From the NCBI RefSeq assembly GCF_003597395.2, contig NC_133771.1, forward strand, positions 45,966,681 through 46,030,680: 64,000 nt of DNA, given 5' to 3'. The stretch comes from Chelonoidis abingdonii. Lineage: Eukaryota > Chordata > Testudines > Testudinidae. Of this stretch, positions 1 through 9,745 are shown one piece after another. Made by a program: the position numbers and the translations under genes. Position 1 is the first letter of the stretch. Each line of letters starts with the position of its first letter. Below the pieces are notes generated by a model. That model was not told the origin of the DNA. It did no database searches and saw only the letters and a list, made by a program, of their open reading frames with translations.

Positions 1-189
1 CACTCCCAAGCCACCATGTTTCACTCCTGGCCTTCTCCCACGCTGCCATGTGATCTGGTTGGCATTCATCAGGTGGATATTCCAAGTGGACCGACTGAAC
101 CCCTGCTCAATTACCGCGCCTGTTCATGCGACACGCTGCACTCTGAAGGCACCTTCCCTTCCGCTGCCGAGGAGCTGCTGGATGGCTAG
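1..189 (+). other. Open reading frame entering from the window edge, unidentified
   Basis: Frame 1 is open from the first base to a TAG at 187-189, giving 62 codons with an in-frame ATG at 16-18. The composition is protein-like, with several Cys, Pro and Ser residues. It could be the end of a coding exon or a piece of a transposon gene lying mostly outside the window. I recognise no domain or family and no splice acceptor can be placed. A chance open frame in GC-rich DNA is equally possible. Confidence 0.2.
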
Positions 190-563
190 AAGCCTGAGCT
201 GGGCATGTTCTTTGATCTAGAATATTATCTATGCCCCCTGCCAGAAAAAACCTTTAGATAATCCCCCCCCAGCCGGTTCTATTTTTATTGTTCAGTGCAA
301 ATGAAGAGCCCATACGATTCAATGTGAAATATCACCTCCTACTAGTGATCTTTGGCAGCAGGGAAAACAGAGTTGATGGGAAGGGAACTGGTTTGGATAG
401 GAGCCCCAGTCCCCTTCCTTTGCAAAATAATTTGGAGAGGGAATCAGATCACGCTGTGCCTCAGTTTCCCCTTCTGCAGGGGGATGTGGGGGAAATAAAA
501 GTCTCAGCCTGCCGTGCCATGTTGCAGACCTTTCGCATTCTCCTCTCTTGCTGGAGTTCACAG

Positions 564-592
564 CTTAGTGCTGTGGAGTTCACAGCACTAAG
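564..592. repeat. Perfect 12-bp hairpin
   Basis: Arms at 564-575 and 581-592 are exact reverse complements around a 5-nt loop. The word GAGTTCACAG occurs at 554 and again at 576, so the hairpin probably arose from a small local duplication. It is not followed by a T run and is not a bacterial-type terminator. Confidence 0.6.
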
Positions 593-858
593 TACCGGCT
601 GGGCGCTTTTTTCCTGAGTTACATTACATGATCCCGTCTTTAGTTCTGAAACAGACACAGGCAGGCACAAACTCACCCTCAAACAGCAACACCACTAAAA
701 CCACAACACCAACCCAATCTTACAAACCTAGGGGGAATGACAGGGTCAAACACTCACCGTTGGAAGCCCCAGCAGCTGTTCAGGTGAGTGAGGTCCACTG
801 CAGATTCCTGTCTCCCACCAACCAGAAGCTCCCTCGGCATCTCCTCCAGGTGAGTGCT

Positions 859-948
859 GGGGGGAGGGGAGGGGAGGGGACGGGAGGAAGGCTACAATCA
901 TGTGTGCCTCCTCCCCCTCCCCCCCTTCCCCCTTTCCCTCCCCCTCCT
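859..948. repeat. Facing G-rich and C-rich tracts, possible G-quadruplexes on both strands
   Basis: 859-885 carries at least four runs of 3-6 G on the + strand. 907-948 carries several runs of 3-7 C, so the - strand has the same property. The two tracts are 20 bp apart and could also pair as an imperfect hairpin. Confidence 0.55.
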
Positions 949-1179
949 GACCTGCAACACCCAGCGGCTGCCTCTGACTCAGCCTTCTGCTGGCCAGCGT
1001 CTCTCGTTGCCTAGCAGCAACAGCTGCTGCTTCCAGGAGATGCAGAACTTTGCTTCCGGGAGACAGCCGGCCAGCGCGGGGCCCCGTCAGGCGTGGGGCC
1101 CGATTCAGGGGAATCAGGCAAATCGGCCTAAAGCCGGCCCTGATGCCAACATTGGTACACGTCGCTCCTGCACATGTCC

Positions 1180-2350
1180 ACCCGAGCGCCCCTCACGCTG
1201 CCCCTGCTGCCGGACCTGATCACGCAGGACCAGGGCTGCCTCCGCCACCAGACCTAGCAATCACTCCACCTCACAGCCTGGATGCTCCATGGTTGAACCC
1301 AGTGGAGATGCAATGCTCCCAACAGGTCAGACGAGTGCTGCTCGGTAGTAGAAAACTTCGACCGAGGCCACTTACCTGGCCAAATGGAAGTGCCTCTCCA
1401 TCTGGTCCAGTCAGCGAGAGCAGGAACCGTTGCGGGCCCCAATTCCCATTACCTTAGACTATCTGCTCCACCTGAGACAGTTAGGCCTTTCCCTCTCCTC
1501 AGTTCGAGTTCACTTAGTGGCCATCTCGGCTTTCCACCTGGGAGAAAGGGGCACCTCGGTGTTCGCAAACCCGCTGGTTGCTCGTTTCCTCAAGGGCATG
1601 GACAGGCTGTTTCTGCATGTCCGTCAACCAGCTCCTACTTGGGACCTCAACCTGGTCCTCTCTGCCATCATGGGGCCTCCCTTCAAGCCCCTGGCTTCCT
1701 GCTCACTGCTGTACCTGTAATACAAGGTCGCTTTTCTTGTAGCAATCACCTCGGCCAGGAGGGTATCTGAGCTCAGGGCACTGACATCCGATCCTCCATA
1801 CACGGTCTTCTATAAGGACAAGGTCCAACTTAGACCTCACCCGGCTTTCCTCCCCAAGGTCGTCTCCCAATTCCACATGGGACAAGATATCTTCCCACCA
1901 GAGTTTTATCAAAGCCACACTCTTCCGGTAAGGAGCGGAGGTTGCATTCCCTGGATGTCCACAGGGCCCGAGCCTTTTATGTTGAACGGACAAAGCCGTT
2001 TAGATGATCGACCCAGCTTTTCATTGCGGTGGTGAATAGAATGAAGGGGCTTTCGGTCTCTCAGAGGATCTCTTCATGGATCGCGGCTTGCATACGGGAA
2101 TGCTATCGTATAGCTAGAGCCCTTATCCCTCTGGTTATGGCCCATTATACCAGGGTACAGGCCTCCTCCACAGTGTTCTTGGCTCAGATCCCGACTCAGG
2201 AGATTTGTAGTGCTGCCACGTGATCCTCCATCCACACGTTCACGTCGCACTATGCCATCATGCACCAGGTTAGGGATGATGCCACCTTCGGTCGTGCAGT
2301 GCTGCAGTTGGCAGAGTCACCTACTTTGAATGGACATGAACAACCACATG
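1180..2350 (+). pseudogene. DIRS tyrosine recombinase, broken
   Basis: This enzyme joins the circular DNA intermediate of DIRS elements to the host genome. The N-terminal, proline-rich part reads in frame 3 (to about 1357), then shifts to frame 2 (1430 to about 2027) and then to frame 1 (2029-2394). In-frame stops lie at 1718-1720 and 2221-2223. The catalytic tetrad is still visible: the box-I Arg in A-R-R-V-S at 1754-1768, H-x-x-R at 2143-2154, and the nucleophile-like Tyr codon at 2251-2253 after an H-x-F-x-S-H-Y pattern. The stop at 2221 replaces the conserved Trp before that Tyr. Two frameshifts and two stops make it non-coding today. Family assignment is from motif order and from recalled turtle DIRS proteins. 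Confidence 0.75.
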
Positions 2351-2364
2351 AAGAAGAAAAACCG

Positions 2365-2662
2365 GTTACCCACCTTTTAGTAACTGTTGTTCTTTGAGAT
2401 GTGTTGTTCATGTCCATTCCAATACCTACCCTCCTGCCCCTCTGTCAGAGTGCCGGCAAGAAGGAACTGAGGGGGCGGAGGGTCAACAGGCCCCTTTATA
2501 GGGTACTGTAGTGGCACCACTCCAGGGGGCGGCAGGGCCGACCCTACGGGCGCTGCTAGGGGAAAATCTTCCAGCTGGCGTGCACGCAGCACACGCGCAC
2601 CTACTTTGAATGGACATGAACAACACATCTCAAAGAACAACAGTTACTAAAAGGTGGGTAAC
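2365..2662. repeat. 55-bp perfect inverted repeat at the DIRS 3' end
   Basis: Left arm 2365-2419 and right arm 2608-2662 are exact reverse complements over 55 bp, separated by a GC-rich 188-bp spacer. This is the terminal inverted repeat region of the DIRS element. The transcript could fold into a very long stem. Confidence 0.85.
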
Positions 2663-3252
2663 TGTTTTTTTCATGTTTTGGGGGCGGGAGGGGACAGTGG
2701 ATCATGAATTACAAGATTATTGCTTTTCAAGAATGTTTGTGTTATGATTGCTTGTGACTCTAACTGTAACCATAGAAATGAAACTTTGGTGTAAATAATC
2801 ATGTCCTAGTATTTCAAGCTTGACAGCACTATGTAAAGATTTATAGAGCAGAAATGTCATTAAATGGATCAATGCAATCCTCCAGGTTTAACAGAAATGT
2901 CTTCTATGTTCTTTTTTTTCTCTTTTAAGAGTGCTAATTGCACCCAAATGTCTCATGGCTTTAAGGTTTATATTCTGCTGGGGACTACTCTATGAACATT
3001 TATTTCTGTAATGAGCTCCAGCTGTTAAACCCACAACTGCAATTTGTTTTTTATAATCTGATCGCAGATTATAGCAAGGAGCAACAGTGTTGGAGTTCAA
3101 CATTTGTAGTTAGCCGAAAATGTACAAAAAGAGATTTCAAAAGGTACAGCAGTTTCTCCTCATAGAGTTCAAAATTCATATACAACAATGTTGTTCAAGG
3201 TGAACTGTTTACTGTGTGTTTTGTTCTGCGTATTTTTTCAATAATTCTGATA
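2663..3252. other. AT-rich stretch, nothing recognised
   Basis: About 590 bp of ordinary AT-rich sequence between two DIRS fragments. There are no long open frames and no repeat ends that I can name. Confidence 0.5.
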
Positions 3253-3290
3253 TTCTAATGTCCTAACTATCTTCTAATGTCCTAACTATC
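3253..3290 (+). repeat. 19-bp perfect tandem duplication
   Basis: Unit 3253-3271 is repeated exactly at 3272-3290. The array ends 2 bp before the reversed DIRS fragment, so it may mark the repair event that left that fragment truncated. Confidence 0.8.
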
Positions 3291-3292
3291 TT

Positions 3293-3391
3293 CCGCGATA
3301 CATGGAGAGATCCTCTGAGAGACCAAGAGCCCCTTCATTCTATCCGCCACCGCAATGAAAAGCTGGGTCGACCGTCTAAACGGCTTTGTCC
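3293..3391 (-). mobile_element. DIRS recombinase fragment, left half (split by an ERV)
   Basis: It is the reverse complement of about 1995-2080 of the first DIRS copy with scattered substitutions. It stops exactly at the ERV 5' LTR and resumes at 5303. Its outer edge is truncated inside the recombinase gene. Confidence 0.85.
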
Positions 3392-3595
3392 TGTGGAAGA
3401 AGGGAAAGAATTGACAAGGATTTGTAGGGGATCTTAATGCATGTCAGTCTGTTAGCGGGAGTTAGGCCAGCTGTAACCCTTATGACGTGGAACATGTAGA
3501 AGCAAGGATAGTGTGAGACAAGTAAGAAAGAACTGTGTGAGAAGTTATCACTCACAACCTTGCCTAATAATCAAATGCATAGACTGGCACCCAGA
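3392..3595 (+). repeat. ERV 5' LTR, truncated
   Basis: It matches 4832-5035 of the 3' LTR with 8 differences in 204 bp. The last 267 bp, holding the TATA box and polyadenylation signal, are missing; the sequence runs straight into env after 3595. Confidence 0.9.
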
Positions 3596-4795
3596 TACAA
3601 ACAAAATTGTATATTCTAATGAAATTTATTGGCCAAGGCCTTCCCATCTTAGTGATTTATTAGAATATTGCTCAGAAAGATTATTTTTTAAGGTTCAAAA
3701 GAATTCATATGAGTGAATAATTGAGTGGAAAACAAATGGATCAGTGGAAATAAAGATCCACAATATTACTGCAAATGAACCCCAAAAATTTATAATTGGA
3801 ATTGATGGGTTCCATAGTGAAGTAGATATGATGGCTATTCCTGGAATTTGTACTATGCTACCTGAAAGAGGTCCTTATTGTTATTTGGTTACCCAATTAG
3901 TGAATGATCAAACAAATACCCAAAGAGTTTGTTCTGCCACTAGAAATTTTACCTATATTGAAACCATTCCAGTGATTGATAATGTAACCTGTACCTTATT
4001 GCAATACACACCCTCTTATGCTATTAATATTAATGCCTCCCAGAAATATATCAAGGTACACAACCAAAAAGTGTGGTATGACCCTACACCAAAGAGAGAT
4101 GTAGCGGAATATCGATGGACTGTAATCAATACTACACTAGGAACTGTTAAGTTTACATTGCCCTTATCTAATTTCCAGATCACCTCTACATATCCAAATT
4201 GTTCGCAAGGGGCTGCCATTAGATTAGCACAACAGAGGGCCTGGGTTATTTCCTCTAGAAAGAAAAGGGACCTGACTGGATCCTTATGGGATGGGGCCAA
4301 TAGTGCAGCAGCAGTTTGGAATATTTTTAAGAACCAAGAACATGATGAGCAATTGGGCCAACTACAGAAGGCTACCGGCCTTATTTCTGGAGCTCAGCTA
4401 ACCCAAGTACAGGCTGGAGTGGGTGAGTTACATGTTATTTCCACCTTTAGTTCTATGACCCAGAAGTTACTGAGAGAGATGGTACTGAATATCACTGAGG
4501 CTGGGAAGGCATTGCAGTGGGATCTAGCACGTTGTGTACTAAGTATGGTGTATTATGCTTTGTAACCGGAATTGTACAAAAACCTCGTTATATGTTTGCT
4601 CTGAGTATATTATTGTTTGCATTGCTGTTAGTTAATTTAGGATTATGTTATTGTTGTTGTAAAAGATGTAATAACAGTAATACCTTTCATGTCCATGCTA
4701 ATCATCCATTGTCATTTCATCCAATGAAAACCCCTAGGATTGAAACATCTGATGTAGAATCAGAAATCCATGGCTTAATGCAAATAGAAATTTAA
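3596..4795 (+). pseudogene. env: Retroviral envelope glycoprotein (env) remnant
   Basis: Env would be a membrane glycoprotein cleaved into surface and transmembrane subunits. The frame beginning near 3596 has one in-frame TGA (3714-3716), then stays open from 3717 to a TAA at 4563-4565. The reading continues in another frame from about 4517 to 4795, so a frameshift lies near 4517-4560. About eight N-x-S/T sites are visible. A furin-type R-K-K-R site lies near 4257-4270. After it comes an Ala/Gln-rich helical stretch, then, in the shifted frame, a C-x6-C pair (codons 4535 and 4556), a hydrophobic membrane anchor (about 4592-4650), a Cys cluster and a polar cytoplasmic tail. The signal peptide and the N-terminal part of the surface subunit are deleted. 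I do not see the gammaretroviral immunosuppressive-type motif or the third Cys of CX6CC. Retroviral origin is clear from the flanking LTRs; the Env family is unresolved. Confidence 0.75.
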
Positions 4796-4819
4796 GAATA
4801 TCTGTTGTACTAGAAGTAC

Positions 4820-4831
4820 AAAAGGGCGGAG
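4820..4831 (+). promoter_or_regulatory. ERV polypurine tract
   Basis: A purine run with one C directly abuts the TG of the 3' LTR at 4832. This is the expected site for plus-strand DNA priming. Confidence 0.75.
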
Positions 4832-5136
4832 TGTGGAAGAAGGGAAAGAATTGACAAGGATTTGTAGTGGATCTTAGTGCATGTCAGTCTGTTAGCAGGA
4901 GTTAGGCCAGCTGTAACCCTTATGATGTGGAACATGTAGAAGCAAGGATAGTGTGAGACAAGTAAGAAAGAACTGTGTGAGAAGTTATCACTCACGACCT
5001 TGCCTAATAATCAAATGCGTAGACTGGTGCCCAGAAGCTGAGGAAAATAAGATAGCAGGATAGCCTATGCATAAACAAACTGCATCTGTTGCTCATTACT
5101 GTCTGTAACATTGCTTGCTATTGTCTGTAGCAAAGG

Positions 5137-5142
5137 TATAAA
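5137..5142 (+). promoter_or_regulatory. TATA box of the ERV LTR
   Basis: TATAAA lies about 105 bp upstream of the polyadenylation signal inside the LTR, consistent with a pol II promoter at the U3/R border. Only the 3' LTR keeps it. Confidence 0.6.
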
Positions 5143-5241
5143 TGCTTGCTGAAATTGTTTACCTGTTGAGAGACCTGTCCGGGACAGGGGCAACCCTGTG
5201 TCCTAGGGCACTCCCTCCCTCAATTACAATTGTTTGAGAAT

Positions 5242-5247
5242 AATAAA
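5242..5247 (+). terminator. Polyadenylation signal of the ERV LTR
   Basis: AATAAA within the R region of the 3' LTR. Confidence 0.6.
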
Positions 5248-5302
5248 GTATTTGATTTTGCTGTACCCAAACGAAAAGCGAGAACTGCGTTTTTCTCCGA
5301 CA

Positions 5303-5377
5303 GTCCATTCAACATAAAAGGCTCGGGCCCTGTGGGCATCCAGGGAATGCAGCCTCCACTCCTTACCGGAAGAGTGC
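5303..5377 (-). mobile_element. DIRS recombinase fragment, right half
   Basis: It continues the reversed DIRS fragment interrupted by the ERV and matches the reverse complement of about 1921-1992. It breaks off at 5377 inside the recombinase gene. The first four bases are the ERV target duplication. Confidence 0.85.
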
Positions 5378-8300
5378 TTACTAAATACTTTCTTTCAACT
5401 AATCTGTGTGGTTGCATAAAGCATTACAACAGCTTACACAAAACTATGTACACACTGATATCATACAGCAATAATTCAGTTAGAATGTGACCCTTTGTAT
5501 CGAAAGATATTATAGGAGTTACTCCATAGCAGAGCTAATAAAGGCTTTTTTGTGGTCCTCTAGAGCATAGTGCCTATTAAAAAGGTAGCCCTCCTGACAA
5601 TTTTTGTTGCATTGTGTAGAGTGCAGGCAAATGCATAACAGACTAAACAGAGTCAATAAATCAATGGCTTATGGGGGAGAATACCTGTAACAATAAATGG
5701 GATTTATTCTATAGGCAGCTCTCCATAAAAGTTACAATCAGCAAATAAATTAAAAAAAGAAAGAAAGAAAGACAGATTTGAGTGCAATACAATTTATTCT
5801 CATTACAAACTTTTGCGGTCTTGGCAAAGTATTTATATCAAGGTAATTAAGGTCAGTACTGGCTCACGTTGGTATGAGTTAGTCAGCTAATAGCCCAGCA
5901 ATGTCATCTTCTTTTGCTATTTCTATAGTTAATGTCCTTTTGCATTCTAAACACATGCTTTTCTATAGGGACCAATTAAGCTTTGGGTTTTGTCTCACTT
6001 CTGAAAGGCTAGAACAATTGTTTTAAGAAAGGCCATGCAGAGAATCAAATTTTTATATATATATATATATATTTTAAATTGATATTATGGAAGCGAAGGT
6101 AGCACTTAGATTGGCACTTAAAGCAGGATTAAACTCTCTCCTTTTGATTCTTTAGTGATTGAATTTAGTCTCAAAATTTGATTCAACTCTTTGGAGGGCA
6201 ATGGAATTTTCTATGTAATTTTTGTGTGTGAAATCAATCTAACATTTGGTGAAGTAACTTTTTGAAATGCTGTCCTGTTTTCCTACCATTTCTTAGTGTT
6301 CCTCTAGCAAAAGGACCACAAAATCCCCACAGATTCCAAATTTTACGCATACCCACATTCTGATAATCTCTTAGATACATAGCATTTCTGGCATGTTAAA
6401 TTAAATGCGTCATTAGTCCCTTTCTTCAAGCTAGCAGTTCTGTGCCATGCAAAGATTAACCCATAGAATTTTTCAGGGCCATCAACTGTTTCCATATTCT
6501 TACACTACCAGGCTGCATCTCTGGTCTCCCCAGCTCTGCTGTGCACCTACTACTGGAGAGAGGGAGACGTGTATGAGGGTTTGTTCTGGGAGAGGTGGGG
6601 CTCTAGGAGGCTGTGGAGGTGTTGACAGTGATATGGGAGGATGAAGGCAGAAAAAAGCAGGCTTTGGGGAGATAGGGAAGGGTTAGCTGGAATATAGTGG
6701 AAAATGGTCAGAGTGAGGAGCAGTTGGGTTTGTGCAGGAAGCCTGAGGAGAACCTAGTGTTTCTACACTAAAGTTCTTAAAGGGCTCCCCTGTTGCTGCT
6801 TCTGCCTTAGTTCCCCAGGATACCCAGGCAACAGTGTTGTGGGAAGCCCTTGATGTACCCCTGCCTCGGTGTAGAGACACTTGAGCCTTCTGGTGCTCCT
6901 GCACTGGGGCACTCAGGGGCACGAAGACATCCATGTTAAGGAAGCTGAGTCACCACAGCACTGTGGCCTGGCTATATCTGGGAGCTGAGGCAACAGCAGT
7001 GCAATAAGCCTTACATGCGCTGGAGCTTTAGTGTAGAGAAACTTATATTCCCCTATCCCAGACCTTCTCCACAGGAACCCCTCTAGGTTCACCTAGGACC
7101 TACTTATCCCATACCTCCCACATCCGTAATCCTTCCCTGCCCCCTCATGTGCCTGTTCACCCTCTCATGTCCCATTATAGCCATGCCAAGTCCCCCAAGA
7201 ATCAAACACACACCAAAGGCTGACCACTTGCTCAGAATAGGAAATGAGCAGGGAAATGGGAGGCAAAGGACTCAGGAGTGAGTGAAGATATGGGCAGGCC
7301 TGGTGATGCGTGCAAGAGGCCTAGGGGTGAGAGTCTGAGGATGCTTGCAGTGGGGCCTGAGATGTGGGGTGAGGCTGAGGTTACGTCGTTGGAGTAACAC
7401 AGGCCTGGTTGATGGAAAGCCTGTTTTTGTGGCTGAGGATGGGAACTGATTATTGGAGCATAGATGGACTAATTAATCACTTACCCATACATTTCCTTGG
7501 ATTGTATGGTTTGTATTGGTGGGATGGGCTGTGCTATCTAGCAGCCTTAACTCAAACTTAACATTGTTTTTTAGTCCCACCTAGTAGGGACTTGCAAATG
7601 TAGTCTGAAGAATGAGCCAATATCCAGTGATAAACAAACTTCTTGGACCTTGAAGAAGAATAAAATATTTAAAAGATTTAAGACTTTAAAAGCAAGTATA
7701 GGCTGCAATGCAGGCAACAAACAATATTTCATCTTAAAATAACAGATTTTGTATCCAGATTTCATGGAATACTAGTCTTTTAAAATCTATGATGTTTTAG
7801 TATTGTTTATTTTAGTTACAAAATATGTCACTCCAGCACCTAAGCAGGTCCTTAATTGCCTAATTACTTGATTAAAAAAAGAAAGAAATTTTAGTTGACT
7901 TAAGATTTCAAAGGGAAAAGTCAATTATTCTTGATTCAATATTTATTTACTTAGTAATCATTTACAGGAGTTTTAAAAGTGTTTTTAGGCTTCAGAGTCA
8001 GCTTTGTTTGGGTTAATTGAATATTTTTAATTAACACAGCTGAACTCAATCCATCTAACTTTATACATAGCCCCAAAGGCAGCACTTGGTTAAAAAAAAG
8101 TTAAAAGAAAATTAATATTTGAAGCACAGAATATACTCGATAGGTTTGCCTGCTGAATTAGTATAGAGGTTAATAATCATCATTTTAGAATACATTGACA
8201 TAAGTTTAATTCCTTTTTTTGGATGAGGTTACTAGTCAAATTAATTGGCTCCAGTCCATGAGAAGAGCAAAAGTAGCAACTTGATTATTTGTAATAACGT

Positions 8301-9393
8301 TTCACAGAGATAATGCTAAATGCTTTCAGACAGTATAGTCTTGGAAAGTGAGTTTGTCTTTCTGTGCTGCTAATCTGCAATGATAAAATTGTGCTGTGCT
8401 GCTCCAAAAGACTGCTAGATATTATCTCTATACAAATCAAAGTGGTATTTGTTTCCTGCAGAAGTTTCAAGCCACAAACAGATGGATGCTGCAAAACATT
8501 TTCCACTGATATTTAAAACACTATAAACCAATTACTCTTTGACAGTATCTGTGACCCTTTATTCAATATCCATAACTGTATGCAAAAATGAAATTTTGTT
8601 TGCAAGAAAATTCGAGGAAGGTGCAACTTTGAGATGATTCATGCAAGAAGTCTTCATAATGCCATGTTGACATGTCTGAGAGCTGGAAGGAAAAGAAACA
8701 GAGTTTTGGCTGAGGAGCAGCAGAGAACGGTAAAGGGAGGAGAAACAAAACAGAGGAATTGGATAGGTTTGTTCTATAAGGGTAGAAACTTCTCAGGGAA
8801 AGTGCATTTGGCGCACAAACAATACTGCAGTATCCCACATCACAGCTGGGTTTGGAATAATCCACTGGTCTTTTGCTAGTAGAGCAGGTCCAACACATCA
8901 GAGAAGCAACAGTTATCCTCTGTAGATAAAATCTTTGTGGTGTGTACTAAGTGCTAGTGACTTGTTCTCTGCCTGCTTTTGTTTTATTGTTATGAATTGG
9001 GTTAAACCTCATTGCTGCCCTTCTATTCAGGCTAAATGAGGGAAAAGATAAAAGGTATTTTTTTAGTAATAGCTGAAAAAATAGAGCTCACCATCCAAAA
9101 CACAGACCTATATGGCAACTGAGCAGAAGCTATGTCATGCAGGCTGATATTTTATGTTTCATTGTGTCTGGATCATCTGCCATATAAGATCTCACTCTGA
9201 CACAAAGTTAATTAGCAAACTCCAGCTTTAGTTTGTCTGCTTACATGTTCTCATGGCTTCTCAGATCAGTTTCCCAGGAAGTATCATTTGCAAACAGTAT
9301 GCGGCTTGAAAGTGTCTGCTAGCACATTCATATTGCCACATTCCTTCTGTTGTAAAGAAAACTGTCAAACACCCTAGTAATAACTAATAACAT
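5378..9393. other. Unassigned intergenic or intronic DNA
   Basis: About 4 kb without a recognisable gene or repeat end. 6440-7440 is moderately G-rich; the rest is AT-rich. Short simple repeats occur: an AAAG run near 5755-5775 and a TA run at 6055-6072. The open frames (largest about 110 codons at 8563-8898, minus strand) have no motif. Confidence 0.5.
6055..6072. repeat. (TA)n microsatellite
   Basis: Nine AT dinucleotides flanked by T runs. Confidence 0.9.
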
Positions 9394-9404
9394 AATCTAA
9401 CATA

Positions 9405-9620
9405 AAAAGCGACAAAAAGTCCTGTGGCATCTTATAGACTAACAGACATATTGGAGCATAAGCTTTTGTGGGTGAATACCCACTTCATCAGATGCATGTA
9501 GTGGAAGTTTCCAGAGGCAGGTTTAAATATGCAGGTAAGAATCAGTCTACAGATAACGAGGTTCGTTCAATCAGGGAGCAGTTCTAGCAGTTGAGGTGTG
9601 AACACCAAGGGAGGAACACC
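9405..9620 (-). mobile_element. Retroposed repeat (Penelope-like?) with hammerhead-like core, copy 1
   Basis: The 216-bp insert is flanked by an exact 11-bp direct repeat (9394-9404 and 9621-9631). It shares its minus-strand 3' end with the copies at 24585 and 41540 but extends further 5', as expected of 5'-truncated retroposition. On the minus strand it has CTGATGA (9485-9491), a perfect 6-bp stem with loop (9468-9483) and then AAAA where a hammerhead would have GAAA. I recall this as a common turtle repeat and suspect the end of a Penelope-like element; no coding part is present. Confidence 0.65.
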
Positions 9621-9745
9621 AATCTAACATATTCTTTTCGGAAGCTGACTGTTCTTGATGTTACTGCATGCATCACCTTATCAGTTTGGCTAGCCATTTG
9701 CCTGTACAGCTAGGAAATCCCTCAGATGAGTAAGTCTTTTAACAA

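Larger units (their letters stand above)
190..1139. other. GC-rich unassigned stretch
   Basis: No gene or named repeat is supported. It holds an AATAAA-type signal near 494-499, a perfect hairpin (564-592), two consensus splice-donor words (781-789 and 847-855) and facing G-rich and C-rich tracts (859-948). Open frames of about 110-130 codons overlap each other on both strands and show no motif. The AATAAA followed by a pyrimidine-rich stretch could be an old LTR, but no ends are visible. Confidence 0.3.
1140..2662 (+). mobile_element. DIRS-type tyrosine-recombinase retrotransposon, 3' part
   Basis: The segment encodes a recognisable DIRS tyrosine recombinase followed by a large terminal inverted repeat. 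No reverse transcriptase or RNase H is present, so the 5' part is lost; the left edge at about 1140 is where the DIRS-like reading begins. The words around 2320-2344 recur directly at 2600-2624, a terminal arrangement expected of DIRS elements, which replicate through a circle and make no target duplication. A second, reversed fragment of the same family lies at 3293-3391 and 5303-5377. Confidence 0.8.
3392..5302 (+). mobile_element. Internally deleted endogenous retrovirus
   Basis: A truncated 5' LTR (3392-3595), an env remnant, a polypurine tract and a complete 3' LTR (4832-5302) lie inside a DIRS fragment. The 4-bp host word GTCC flanks both ends (3388-3391 and 5303-5306), and removing the ERV restores a continuous DIRS sequence with only one mismatch next to the junction. 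The primer-binding site, gag and pol are deleted. The two LTRs differ at 8 of 204 aligned positions, so the insertion is not very recent. A 4-bp duplication is typical of gamma- and epsilon-like retroviruses, but no pol remains to classify it. Confidence 0.9.
4832..5302 (+). repeat. ERV 3' LTR, complete (471 bp)
   Basis: It begins TG and ends CA, directly followed by the GTCC target duplication. It carries a TATA box (5137-5142) and a polyadenylation signal (5242-5247) in the right order for a U3-R-U5 layout. Its first 204 bp match the truncated 5' LTR. Confidence 0.9.

Noticed and set aside
564..592. Hairpin considered as a terminator or microRNA precursor
   Set aside because: The stem is only 12 bp with no T run and no longer flanking pairing; it comes from a local duplication.
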